64,000 nt of DNA from Methylotuvimicrobium sp018830325 (GCF_044788715.1 NZ_CP173170.1:4154001-4218000); one strand, 5' to 3'. Counted from the stretch's first letter, positions 26,883-34,381 are shown. Made by a program: numbers and translations. The notes: generated by a model not told the origin, from the sequence alone.

Positions 26883-28217
26883 TTATTGCTGGATTCTACA
26901 GATAACTTTTAAGATATTGAGCGTTTGCATTTTCATCAAAAACATTTTTCTAGTCTCAAGTTGCACTAAGTCAGCGAGCAAAGCAGCGGTTGCATAAGAA
27001 ATCACAGTTGCCCAAGCCGCACCTCTCACCCCATACAACGGAATGAGAGCTGAATTAACTGCGATATTAACAACAGCACCCAATGCCGTTCTTTGCAAGC
27101 TCAGAATCTGCCTGTTTTCTGCAAGAAACCATTTACCACTAGCTACACCCAGAAAGACAAATACGGCAGCCCAAATATGAATGGAAAGTACGGTGCCAGC
27201 CTGTTCGTAAGCGCTGCCAAAAAGCAAAGTGACAATCGGTGTCGCTAGAAACGTCAATGGAATTGCTATCGCGATGGCGAGCCAAACCATCAGGTCATAG
27301 AGCTGTTGCAATTGGCGATAGTATTGCTCCTCGCTTCGTTTTTTGGCTTCCAAAATCGCAGGAAACACCGACGCCACAATCGACATCGGCACAAAATACC
27401 ACACCTCGCTGATTCGCACGGCGGCACTATAAATGCCGACGGCTTCATCGCCAATCATCTGCCCCAGCATGATCTGATCGATCTTCATATAAATCATCAC
27501 AGCGATGCTGGACAAAAACAGCGGCCAGCTATCGGCAAGCAACGATTTGGCCCGACTCATCCTGGCTTGTAGCAGCCTTAGACCCGGGCCTCGCAACCCC
27601 AGCACAATCAGCAGAGACAAAGCCACGATCAGCGCTTGAGCCGTCATCACCCAAGCAAACGCAATCAACGGCGCGTTATTCATGATCAGCGCCACATTGA
27701 TGCCGGTAAAAATCAGGAATACGCCATTTTGTACCCAAACCGTGTATTTGGACTGAACCTGAGATTCGAACCAGTACATAGCCACATCAGACGCCTTAAA
27801 TAGCATCGTGGCGCCGAGGATGGCTACAAGGGTTTTAGAAAGTTGATCATCGGCGCGCATCCAGAAGATCGCCGCAATAATAAATCCATAGGCCAACAAT
27901 CCGCCAACGAACTGCAAGACCGCTGCGGTGCCCAGCGTTTCATCCCTGCATTGCGGATCACGCACCAGATTTCTGACCACGATACTTTGCAGCCCTAGCA
28001 CGGAAATGGCACTGAATAGCCCCACAAAAGCCGTGGCAAAGTTCAGCAGGCCAAATTGCTCCGGGCCGAGATAACGCGCAATCCAAACGCCAACGAAGAG
28101 CCCGACACCCATGCGCAGGATTTTGTCGAAAAACAACCAGCCGATGTTTTCGACAATCTTGATTAAGTTCGGCCGATGTGCGATGCGGCGATGAATGAAA
28201 TTGGGAATCAATTTCAA
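26883..28217 (-). CDS. Wzx-type oligosaccharide flippase
   Basis: The 444-residue product is hydrophobic with about twelve transmembrane segments (for example LRMGVGLFVGVWIARYLGPE, then FGLLNFATAFVGLFSAISVL). It belongs to the MOP/Wzx fold that flips lipid-linked repeat units across the inner membrane. No wzy polymerase is apparent in the window. Its presence implies a Wzx route beside the broken Wzm/Wzt route. Confidence 0.92.
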   Translation of the reverse strand: MKLIPNFIHRRIAHRPNLIKIVENIGWLFFDKILRMGVGLFVGVWIARYLGPEQFGLLNFATAFVGLFSAISVLGLQSIVVRNLVRDPQCRDETLGTAAVLQFVGGLLAYGFIIAAIFWMRADDQLSKTLVAILGATMLFKASDVAMYWFESQVQSKYTVWVQNGVFLIFTGINVALIMNNAPLIAFAWVMTAQALIVALSLLIVLGLRGPGLRLLQARMSRAKSLLADSWPLFLSSIAVMIYMKIDQIMLGQMIGDEAVGIYSAAVRISEVWYFVPMSIVASVFPAILEAKKRSEEQYYRQLQQLYDLMVWLAIAIAIPLTFLATPIVTLLFGSAYEQAGTVLSIHIWAAVFVFLGVASGKWFLAENRQILSLQRTALGAVVNIAVNSALIPLYGVRGAAWATVISYATAALLADLVQLETRKMFLMKMQTLNILKVICRIQQ

Positions 28218-28310
28218 AATGGAATCGGGGACCGGTTTTTTCTGTTTTTCAAGCTCAACATGTACTTCAAATCAGCTTCGGTATTTTTTAGCTCAGTTGC
28301 TTTTGTCTTA

Positions 28311-28452
28311 TTATTCAAGTAGAACTCCCACACTTTCGGCTATAAAGATCCGCTCGGCCCAGTGCTCCAGTTGTTCGGTGTCGGCTTGCTCGATTTTGAG
28401 CTGCGCCGAGGCAGGTAAATCGCCGTATTTTAAACGAATTTGTTTACTTATT
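28311..28452 (-). pseudogene. C-terminal remnant of an Rpn/DUF4351 protein
   Basis: The minus strand encodes QIRLKYGDLPASAQLKIEQA then EQLEHWAERIFIAESVGVLL and a stop, closely matching the tail of the intact Rpn protein at 14925. Upstream it joins an R2-like repeat (CCCACTGCCCGCCGTGGGAA). The remainder of the 28218-28650 spacer has only such repeat pieces. Confidence 0.7.
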
Positions 28453-28656
28453 CTGGTTCCCACTGCCCGCCGTGGGAACCTATACCTTGGCATCGGCGCA
28501 AAAGTCGGCATGTACTCCTAATTTATGCCCTTTCGGGTATGCAGGAGAGTGGGAACGAGGTAACTTTTCGTCAAAACGCGGCAAATAAATCGTATTTCCA
28601 TACCCCGTTGCTTCAGCGCTTTAGCCGAAGTTAAACAGCGATGAATTGATCTGTGC

Positions 28657-28785
28657 CAATGCGTATTTCAGTTTAAGTTTTCATACCATTTCTACATTTA
28701 AGCCAAGGCATTTTCGGTAACAGCACCAATGTATCATCAACCTTTTAGAATCGATCATCCGTTGTCACAAAGATGTCGTATAGTG
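28657..28785 (-). pseudogene. Remnant copy of the PIN toxin C-terminus and following gene start
   Basis: The minus strand gives FVTTDDRF, then a frame-disturbed version of DDTLALLPQNAL, then MKT and TEIR. This is a damaged second copy of the stretch at 29290-29400 (end of the PIN gene and start of the small gene). It follows the DUF2442 tail of the chimeric frame at 28793. Confidence 0.6.
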
Positions 28786-28792
28786 TGAAGCA

Positions 28793-29029
28793 TCATGCCG
28801 CAGCCGTTGTGGTTGGAGGATAGTGCTCGATCGTATTCCGATAAAGATCGATAACTGGAAAACACAGCTCATAATCTCCCCAAATTAATTCACCGTATTC
28901 CACTCTAAAATCTGCAAACAGGTCGCGGCTAATGTCTTCGATGCCGTCCAGCATTGAGCGCTTCAGCGAACGGCAGAATTTCTTGCTGACGTTTTTGACT
29001 TTGATTAATACGTCGTCGGAGTTTGTCAC
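28793..29029 (-). pseudogene. Chimera: wzt N-terminus (fragment a) fused to DUF2442 C-terminus
   Basis: The first 38 codons (28916-29029) read DVLIKVKNVSKKFCRSLKRS and so on, the start of the Wzt ATPase. They join in frame to DFRVEYGELIWGDYELCF... (28793-28915), the C-terminal half of the DUF2442 protein at 31463-31747. The DUF2442 part differs from that copy at only a few bases, so the duplication is recent. The fusion has neither a full ATPase nor a full DUF2442 domain and is unlikely to be functional. Confidence 0.75.
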
Positions 29030-29084
29030 GGGTCTATCGGGTTATTGGCTAACCGTTTGAAATAAATAGATGGCGAAACATTCA

Positions 29085-29312
29085 TCACAGGCTATTTTCA
29101 CCAACTTGCTCGTTGTGCTTTTTTTCTGCTTCGAGGTTTGCTAATCGGGCGAGTTCTTCTATGGGTAAATCCGGTAATCCGTTGCGCCGCCATTCAGTGT
29201 AATTAAATCGTTCTCGGGATATTGCCATTAAAAAACGTTCAGCTTCGACTAAGCCTAATGCCTGTATCAATGCATTCATCCCGTCCATACGTATTTCGGT
29301 TTCAGTTTTCAT
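29085..29312 (-). CDS. Small protein paired with a PIN toxin gene, putative antitoxin
   Basis: Beginning at ATG 29312 the product is 75 residues: MKTETEIRMDGMNALIQALG, then LVEAERFLMAISRERFNYTEWRR and a Glu/Lys-rich C-terminus. It overlaps the end of the PIN gene by 11 bases. I do not recognise a named family. The position after a PIN toxin, small size and acidic tail suggest an antitoxin or regulatory partner. Part of the same gene start is duplicated at 28657-28690. Confidence 0.6.
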   Translation of the reverse strand: MKTETEIRMDGMNALIQALGLVEAERFLMAISRERFNYTEWRRNGLPDLPIEELARLANLEAEKKHNEQVGENSL

Positions 29313-29751
29313 ACCATTTCTCCATATATGCCAAGGCATTTTGCGGTAACAGTGCCAATGTATCATCGGCCACAGGCAAATATTTTAGTAATCGATCATC
29401 TGTTGTTACGAAGAGTTCTGCGCCGCCTGCAATGGAACAAGCCACATGCAAAGCATCGTATTTGCCTACGCCCAATGTCATTAGGTTTGTTGCTCGTGCA
29501 ATGATGCTGTCATCGATCATTATCACGGTAGATGCTAGAGTTCGCCAATGGAGTATGGCGATTCGATGTTCTTGGAACGGGTTTTTTGAGCATTCAAAAT
29601 CGAGAATTGAAGACTACAGAAGTTCATGTTCGTTATCCTTGATCTTTTGTTGAATCACAATTTTAGATTCCGTTTCGATTCGAATACGCGACTGAGTTTG
29701 GTCGTCATAAGGTCGATTAAAGCAACACATATCAAGATAGATTTTCATCAT
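29302..29751 (-). pseudogene. PIN-domain (VapC-like) toxin with in-frame amber codon
   Basis: The frame starts MKIYLDMCCFNRPYDDQ (the first acidic PIN residue in YLDMCC) and reaches TAG at 29614-29616 after NEHELL. It continues in the same frame as SSILDFECSKNP, then KYDALHVACSIAGGAELFVT and TDDRLLKYL, to a TGA at 29302. Relatives usually have Trp here, so TGG to TAG is the likely change. The full frame would be about 149 residues. ATG 29751 overlaps the end of wzt fragment b. Translation from ATG 29526 could give only the C-terminal part. Confidence 0.8.
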
Positions 29752-30059
29752 GTTACCTCGTGATATTGGATGCTAAGGATAGCGCCGTTCATGTAGACAT
29801 TCTCTCGACTGGTTAACATCGGGTGAAAGCCGGCGCCGTTGCGGCCGATAATCCTTAAGCATTCGCCGCGTTTGACTTCAAACGATACGTCGTCCACAGC
29901 CCAGAACTCGTCTTTTCTTAGTTTGTTGGATCGATCAGGCAAGTGTAGCGAATCGCGGGCAATGTCTTCGATGCCGTAAAGCATAGACCGTTTTAGCGAA
30001 CGACAGAATCTTTTGCTGATGTTTTCGACTTTGATTAATACGTCGTCGGGGTTTGGCAT
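29748..30059 (-). pseudogene. wzt fragment b, polysaccharide ABC exporter ATPase, deleted
   Basis: It begins DDVLIKVENISKRFCRSLKR and continues through FEVKRGECLRIIGRNGAG, the Walker A up to its third Gly. The following KST and about 35 further codons are missing: the frame jumps to FHPMLTSRENVYMNGAIL. Both deletion endpoints code for GAG. After GAIL the homology stops, and the PIN gene starts 24 bases later. Without the Walker A Lys it cannot bind ATP normally. Confidence 0.85.
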
Positions 30060-30103
30060 GAGGTTATCGTGTTATTGGCTCGGCGTTTAAAATAGACTGA
30101 TCG

Positions 30104-30721
30104 TTACGGTGTTGTTTCCAAAACTTCGAGAATAGGTGCTATCCATTCGGGTGCCGGTTGATAAAGCTTGGTGATTTTACCTTCAGTAGCGCGTAATATC
30201 AGCGCGGCTTCCGCACCGTCGATGGAGTTATCGTACAGATACAAACGATCTACCCACGGCGCAATCACGACGCATTGGGCAATAGAGCGAAAGTAGCGAT
30301 TGATGATTTTGGGGATGGGCACATCATGTCCTCCCTGCATGACCCGTCGAGCTACACGCGAGGCATTGATGGATGGGTCGGCGGTTGCGACGAAAAACAC
30401 CCGGATGAAATAACCTTGTTGGTGTGCACGATATAGGAATTCGACTTTATCCGGTGCGGAAAACACTGTTTCAAAGGCCATGCTTTGGCCATTAGCTAAA
30501 CAGTCTTCCCGAAGTTGGGATGCCAACTGGGCAGCTTTAAGTATCGCGTCTGGTGAATTCCAATCGCCAAATTCATCACGAGCGATAAAGTCTGGGTTAA
30601 TGTATCGACATCCCGCAAACCATTCGTGGGCAAGTCCTCGTTCCGTTACCGTGGTTTTGCCTGCGCCATTGGGGCCGGCGATGGCTAATAATCGTGGCTT
30701 TTGTTCGTTTGCTGGGTTCAT
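30104..30721 (-). CDS. Zeta-toxin-like kinase
   Basis: The 205-residue product has the P-loop GPNGAGKTT at residues 16-24, then YINPDFIARDEFGDWNSPDA, the ETVFSAPDK segment and RVFFVATADPSINASRVARR, the arrangement of small zeta-family kinases that phosphorylate UDP-GlcNAc or related targets. It overlaps the preceding small gene by 4 bases. A second, broken copy is at 33520-33887. It ends 45 bases before wzt fragment b. Confidence 0.88.
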   Translation of the reverse strand: MNPANEQKPRLLAIAGPNGAGKTTVTERGLAHEWFAGCRYINPDFIARDEFGDWNSPDAILKAAQLASQLREDCLANGQSMAFETVFSAPDKVEFLYRAHQQGYFIRVFFVATADPSINASRVARRVMQGGHDVPIPKIINRYFRSIAQCVVIAPWVDRLYLYDNSIDGAEAALILRATEGKITKLYQPAPEWIAPILEVLETTP

Positions 30722-30912
30722 GGGTGCGCCGCTTGACAGGCGCTACGAACCTGATCGACGGTTTCCAACAATTGCCGACGCATCCAGATATCGGATTGTT
30801 GTTTTCTGGCCATGGCTAGATCCAGTGCTTCTTTCATCACGATCTGTAATTCCGCATCGGTGGGCTCTGTTTCCGGTGCCATTAAGTCGCGGTTTTTTGT
30901 CATGTTTGCCAT
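30718..30912 (-). CDS. Small antitoxin-like protein upstream of zeta kinase
   Basis: The 64-residue product is TKNRDLMAPETEPTDAELQI, then VMKEALDLAMARKQQSDIWM and a short tail. It is mostly helical and charged, and its stop overlaps the zeta gene start. A near-identical protein at 33884-34078 precedes the broken zeta copy, so gene pair and order are conserved. The antitoxin role is inferred from position. Confidence 0.7.
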   Translation of the reverse strand: MANMTKNRDLMAPETEPTDAELQIVMKEALDLAMARKQQSDIWMRRQLLETVDQVRSACQAAHP

Positions 30913-30939
30913 AGTTTTCGGTCCTAATGTTTATTAATA

Positions 30940-31090
30940 GGGTAAAAATCGACTTACCTAATATATCCGGAGGGTCGTTTTCAACATGTATGATTTTTAG
31001 CATTTCACCGATTGAGATGCAGCAGGTCGCGGCTGTCAAAGCAATCAGCGGTGTCGTATTGGTGACGATTGTTTTGGCAATTTCATGCAT
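30940..31090 (-). pseudogene. DUF3368 N-terminus joined to a vapB-like scrap
   Basis: It starts MHEIAKTIVTNTTPLIALTA, the opening of DUF3368 PIN-like toxins, and overlaps the UPF0175 stop as expected for that pair. After about 22 codons it changes to MLKIIHVENDPP (ATG at 31003), which resembles the start of the vapB-type gene at 33016-33285. The DUF3368 catalytic body is absent. The same mosaic recurs at 34100-34282. Confidence 0.65.
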
Positions 31091-31331
31091 TGTTGGTATC
31101 GCTTTCTAGTTCGTCGGTATCGAGATCGATCATGGCGATATTGTAGCTGTGCAGTTCCGCCAAAAAAGCCACGCGATCCATGTCCGCAAGTACAGCCGCC
31201 ATGCCTGATGAGAGTCGTTTCATTTCGAATAATTTTACGGCCATGGCAATTTTGGCTTCACGAGCAAATTGTTCAGGTGAACATTGGATTGCATCGGGCA
31301 GATTGGGCGGCACATTAACTTGGATTTGCAT
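31083..31331 (-). CDS. UPF0175 family antitoxin-like protein
   Basis: From ATG 31331 (GGAG about 8 bases upstream) the product is 82 residues: MQIQVNVPPNLPDAIQCSPE, then AREAKIAMAVKLFEMKRLSS and MDRVAFLAELHSYNIAMI. UPF0175 proteins are VapB-like DNA-binding antitoxins that pair with DUF3368 toxins. The partner here is truncated, so this is an orphan antitoxin. A small wzt scrap lies just upstream. Confidence 0.85.
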   Translation of the reverse strand: MQIQVNVPPNLPDAIQCSPEQFAREAKIAMAVKLFEMKRLSSGMAAVLADMDRVAFLAELHSYNIAMIDLDTDELESDTNNA

Positions 31332-31377
31332 GAATATTTCTCCGTAATTTGGGATTTTACGTTCTGTCATCCGTAAT

Positions 31378-31425
31378 TTGGATTGCGCCGTTACGCCCGA
31401 TAATATCTAAGCGCGTTTGACTTCG
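31378..31425 (-). pseudogene. wzt fragment g
   Basis: Minus-strand bases encode EVKR, then after a short gap II(G)RNGA, matching FEVKRGECFGIIGRNGAG of the longer wzt fragments. It is only about 45 bases and is followed within about 50 bases by the UPF0175 start. Confidence 0.5.
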
Positions 31426-31462
31426 TACAATCCGGGCAAGACAAATATTATATAATGAAACA

Positions 31463-31747
31463 TCATGCCGCAGCCGTTGTGGTTGAAGGATAGTGTTCGA
31501 TCATATTCCGATAAAGATCGATAACTGGAAAACACAGCTCATAATCTCCCCAAATTAATTCACCGTATTCCACTCTAAAATCGGAAAAATGGCTCGGTTC
31601 CAAATAGGCGCGAATATCGGGGTGATGCGAGCGGACAAGAAATGATGTGAAGTCGATTTCTTGACTGGTGTTATCGTCAAAAATGAGCCGGATACGATAT
31701 TCTCCAGTTTGCGTTGCGGAGATTATATTAATGGGGGTGTCTTTCAT
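31463..31747 (-). CDS. DUF2442 domain protein
   Basis: The 94-residue product has the DUF2442 layout: YRIRLIFDDNTSQEIDFTSF, LVRSHHPDIRAYLEPSHFSD, then FRVEYGELIWGDYELCFPVI. It overlaps the DUF4160 gene by 4 bases (ATGA), forming the common DUF4160-DUF2442 pair that resembles toxin-antitoxin operons. Its last 40 codons are duplicated inside the chimera at 28793-29029. Confidence 0.88.
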   Translation of the reverse strand: MKDTPINIISATQTGEYRIRLIFDDNTSQEIDFTSFLVRSHHPDIRAYLEPSHFSDFRVEYGELIWGDYELCFPVIDLYRNMIEHYPSTTTAAA

Positions 31748-32049
31748 TTGAGTCTCCGAGTGATACGTTCAGAGGTAATAGACTTATGCAGCACAAAGAA
31801 GTCTATCCATTTTTGGACTATTTCTTCTGCTTTGGCGGTAACAATCTCCTGAAAAAATCGCATTTCATTAGGTTCGAGTGGTGCGCGTCCAGTAACAGCG
31901 GTATAGCTGATTTCGTGAACAACGCCATTGATCAATACGATTTCCGCTCTTGATTCGCGTCCCTGACATTTGCCGTGAACATGGATAGGTTCATGCTCGT
32001 TTGCATAAAACATCACGATTAATCCGAAATACTCGTATAGTTTTGGCAT
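31744..32049 (-). CDS. DUF4160 domain protein
   Basis: The 101-residue product has GLIVMFYANEHEPIHVHGKC, the core of DUF4160 with conserved His residues, then AEIVLINGVVHEI and a basic C-terminus. It is first in the two-gene unit with DUF2442. It starts about 42 bases after the end of wzt fragment c. Predicted to be one half of a toxin-antitoxin-like pair; biochemical role not established. Confidence 0.88.
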   Translation of the reverse strand: MPKLYEYFGLIVMFYANEHEPIHVHGKCQGRESRAEIVLINGVVHEISYTAVTGRAPLEPNEMRFFQEIVTAKAEEIVQKWIDFFVLHKSITSERITRRLK

Positions 32050-32087
32050 GGTTTAGTTGAAATGTTTATATTAGCCATATTGCTCAT

Positions 32088-32444
32088 TTCAAGAATAGCT
32101 CCGTTGTCGTAGACATTCTCTCGACCGGTTAACATCTGGTAAAATCCTGCGCCGACTTCGATCAATGCGCCAACCTTGCCTTTGATCGTGATTTTGCCTT
32201 TGTCGGGCATGAAGATGCTGTTGAGCATTTTCAGCAGCGTCGATTTACCGGCACCGTTGCGACCTATTATCCCAAAGCATTCGCCGCGTTTGACTTCAAA
32301 CGATATATTGTCCACCGCCCAGAATTCGTCTTTGCTTAACTTTTCGGAGGTGTTGGGCAAGTGCAGCAAATCGCGGACGATATCTTCGATACCGTATAGC
32401 ATAGACCGTTTCAGCGAGCGGCAAAATTTTTTGCTGACGTTTTC
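32088..32444 (-). pseudogene. wzt fragment c, longest remaining Wzt ATPase piece
   Basis: It covers NVSKKFCRSLKRSMLYGIED through an intact Walker A (GRNGAGKST) to GAGFYQMLTGRENVYDNGAI. The first about 10 residues are replaced by R3 repeat sequence, so the open frame to 32549 is not a real N-terminus. Homology ends after GAIL, before the Q-loop/signature region, Walker B and the C-terminal carbohydrate-binding domain. About 118 of roughly 400 expected residues remain. The DUF4160 gene follows. Confidence 0.82.
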
Positions 32445-32454
32445 GGCCTTGCCC

Positions 32455-32610
32455 TCGTCGCGACGAAGGCGTCGCTCCCACCATGACTTGCACAACGCGG
32501 TAAGTTGCAATCTGTAGGACGTCAATAGGCCATAGCCGTATTGCGCCACATGTTAGCCTTTAATAATTCGGCGCATTACGCTAATGCTAATGCGCCCTAC
32601 GCGGGCTAAT
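32455..32610. repeat. R3 palindrome followed by R4 repeat
   Basis: R3 (GTCGCGACGAAGGCGTCGCTCCCACC) abuts wzt fragment c and replaces its start. R4 (32499-32610) carries the TTCGGCGCATTACGCTAATG core and ends at the vapC stop. Confidence 0.75.
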
Positions 32611-33016
32611 GGCTTATTGTTTGAAATATATTGACTGCCAAGTGTTTTGCCGCTTCGTTGAGGCGATTGTCATTGGTCCAAAATTCCGTGCAACCATTTT
32701 CGATAGCAGTGGCTAAGTGAAGCGCATCGGGTGTTTTTATTTTATGTTTGATTCTTAAGTTTAATGCGCTGGAAAAAACGTTGTCATCAATGGGTAACCA
32801 TCGCTGGTCGGCCAGAAAAATTTCGTAATCTTCAATAAGTGTTTGATTGCCGCCAATCGAGGGCTTTACCAGGGATTCGAGACGAACCAAAGCGGATACG
32901 CATAAAGTGGCATCGGGGTTATTGGCAAGATGTTGTCGGATAAGCGCGCTGAATGGTTGAACTTCTTCCAGCAAATAAATGACACAACATGTGTCAAGAT
33001 AAACTAGTCGATTCAT
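32606..33016 (-). CDS. vapC: PIN-domain ribonuclease toxin VapC
   Basis: The 136-residue product has the four PIN acidic positions: VYLDTCCVIYLLE (Asp), LVRLESL (Glu), TPDALHLATAI (Asp) and FWTNDNRL (Asp). The ATG at 33016 overlaps the antitoxin stop as TGATG, and I prefer it to 33031. This is the one toxin in the block that appears complete together with its antitoxin, besides zeta. Confidence 0.92.
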   Translation of the reverse strand: MNRLVYLDTCCVIYLLEEVQPFSALIRQHLANNPDATLCVSALVRLESLVKPSIGGNQTLIEDYEIFLADQRWLPIDDNVFSSALNLRIKHKIKTPDALHLATAIENGCTEFWTNDNRLNEAAKHLAVNIFQTISH

Positions 33017-33285
33017 CAGTCGTTGTTCCATTCGTCTCGAATCGCGGAAATGCGTCGTTGTATTTCTTCCGAATTGTTTTTTGGACGATGCTGAAAACGG
33101 GGAGATGCCAAAAGTCTCAAAGCGCGTGAAGCATTGCCTTTTATTTCGGCTGGTGTTATATCGCGTTCGTTTGTATCACTTTCCAGTAATGTGAGCAGAG
33201 CTCTGCCTTCTAACTTGAATGGGATCGGTTCCAAGGGGTGTATCTGTCCGGTTCGGTCGATTTCAACGTGTATGGTTTTTAGCAT
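33016..33285 (-). CDS. VapB-like antitoxin
   Basis: The 89-residue product starts MLKTIHVEIDRTGQIHPLEP, a beta-hairpin AbrB-like opening, then has a charged C-terminus. ATG 33285 is preceded by a short AGGAAT-type site. It is translationally coupled to vapC. Pieces of a relative (LKTINVEIDPTGHIG) remain at 34120-34167 and 30940-31003. Confidence 0.82.
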   Translation of the reverse strand: MLKTIHVEIDRTGQIHPLEPIPFKLEGRALLTLLESDTNERDITPAEIKGNASRALRLLASPRFQHRPKNNSEEIQRRISAIRDEWNND

Positions 33286-33307
33286 GGTTCTATTCCTAAA
33301 TGGCAAT

Positions 33308-33525
33308 CAACGATAGCGCCGACAACAATATTCATGTGCCCGGGCAACATCGGGTGAAATCCGGCACCGTTGCGGCCTATTATGCCTGCATGGAGTGCAC
33401 AAGCTTCAGGTTTTGCATAAGCTTTTTACTCGGGTAATTTATCGCGGATAGAGCGTCAAAGATACATCATACACCACCCAGAATTTGTCTTTGCGTAACT
33501 TTTCGGAGGTGTTGGGCAGCACGTA
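33308..33525 (-). pseudogene. wzt fragment d, split and deleted
   Basis: Two pieces are present. LPNTSEKLRKDKFWVVYDVS (33460-33525) is fused to the broken zeta copy. IIGRNGAGFHPMLPGHMNI then GAI (33308-33401) lies after an unrelated AT-rich insert. It has the same GAG-to-GAG deletion as fragment b. Homology ends after GAI, 24 bases before the vapB start. Confidence 0.7.
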
Positions 33526-33887
33526 GGATGCGTTGATGGACGGGTCGGTGGTTGCGACGAAAAACACCCGGATAAAATAACCTTGTTGGTGTGCACGATA
33601 TAGGAATTCGACTTTATCCGGTGCGGAAAACACTGTTTCAAAGGCCATGCTCTGGCCATTAGCTAAACAGTCTTCCCGAAGTTGGGATGCCAACTGGGCA
33701 GCTTTAAGTATCGCGTCTGGCGAATTCCAATCGCCAAATTCATCACGGGCGATAAAGTCTGGATGATGTATTGACATCCCGTAAACCATTCGTGGGCAAG
33801 TCCTCGTTCCGTTACCGTGGTTTTGCCCGCGCCGTTGGGGCCGGCGATGACTAATAATCGCGGCTTTTGTTCGTTTGCTGAATTCAT
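33520..33887 (-). pseudogene. Second copy of zeta-toxin-like kinase, frameshifted and truncated
   Basis: It starts MNSANEQKPRLLVIAGPNGA like the intact zeta at 30104. A one-base loss near 33770 (where the intact copy reads GCRYINPDF) shifts the frame. The rest, PDFIARDEFGDWNSPDAIL through FVATTDPSINAS, follows in another frame and then joins wzt fragment d at VLPNTSEKL. It lacks the C-terminal 80 residues. Confidence 0.8.
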
Positions 33888-34078
33888 GGATGCGCCGCTT
33901 CATAGGCGCTACGAACCTGATCGACGGTTTCCAGCAATTGCCGACGCATCCAGATATCGGATTGTTGTTTTCTAGCCAGGGCTAGATCCAGTGCTTCTTT
34001 CATCACGATCTGTAATTCTGCATCGGTGGGCTCTGTTTCCGGTGCCATTAAGTCGCGGTTTTTTGTCGTGATTACCAT
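33884..34078 (-). CDS. Second copy of the zeta-associated antitoxin-like protein
   Basis: The 64-residue product differs from the one at 30718-30912 at only a few positions (start MVITTKNRD, end RSAYEAAHP). It still overlaps its zeta neighbour by 4 bases. As the zeta copy is broken, this may be a free antitoxin. Confidence 0.68.
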   Translation of the reverse strand: MVITTKNRDLMAPETEPTDAELQIVMKEALDLALARKQQSDIWMRRQLLETVDQVRSAYEAAHP

Positions 34079-34099
34079 GGTTTTCGATCCTAATGTTCA

Positions 34100-34282
34100 T
34101 TAATTGCGTAAAAAATCGATTTGCCCAATATGTCCAGTTGGGTCGATTTCAACATTTATGGTTTTTAACCCGGATGCGGTTTGTTCCTCACTGCATCTTT
34201 GCTATCAAGATTGCCGGTCGCGGCTGTCAATGCAATCAGTGGCGCCGTCTTCGTGACTATGGTTCTGGCAGTTTCATGCATT
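34100..34282 (-). pseudogene. Second DUF3368/vapB-like scrap, interrupted by R9
   Basis: MHETARTIVTKTAPLIALTA (34282 downward) repeats the DUF3368 opening at 31090. Then an R9 repeat (34171-34197, GGATGCGGTTTGTTCCTCAC) intervenes. Then LKTINVEIDPTGHIG recalls the vapB start. It shows that the DUF3368-vapB-antitoxin-zeta segment was duplicated as a unit. Confidence 0.62.
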
Positions 34283-34340
34283 GTTGATATCGTTTTTTAG
34301 TGCCTAGGATGCGCTGAGCGATAGCGATGCGCATAAATCG

Positions 34341-34376
34341 CGAAAGATGCGATGCGGTTCGTACCTCACTGCATCC
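34341..34376. repeat. R9 repeat (GATGCGGTTCGTACCTCACT)
   Basis: It abuts the break in wzt fragment e. Relatives are at 34171-34197 and, more diverged, at 35348-35382 beside wzt fragment f. Each copy touches a broken gene. Confidence 0.65.
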
Positions 34377-34381
34377 TATAA

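Noticed and set aside
17401..29751. Possible reassignment of TAG to an amino acid, given in-frame TAG in tagD and the PIN gene
   Set aside because: TAG is used as a normal stop here by the glycosyltransferase at 13405-14433, pilR and the DUF934 gene, so simple nonsense changes fit better.
32019..32549. 176-codon frame as a complete ABC ATPase
   Set aside because: Its first about 35 codons are repeat sequence (R3/R4) and it ends before Walker B, so it is a fragment.
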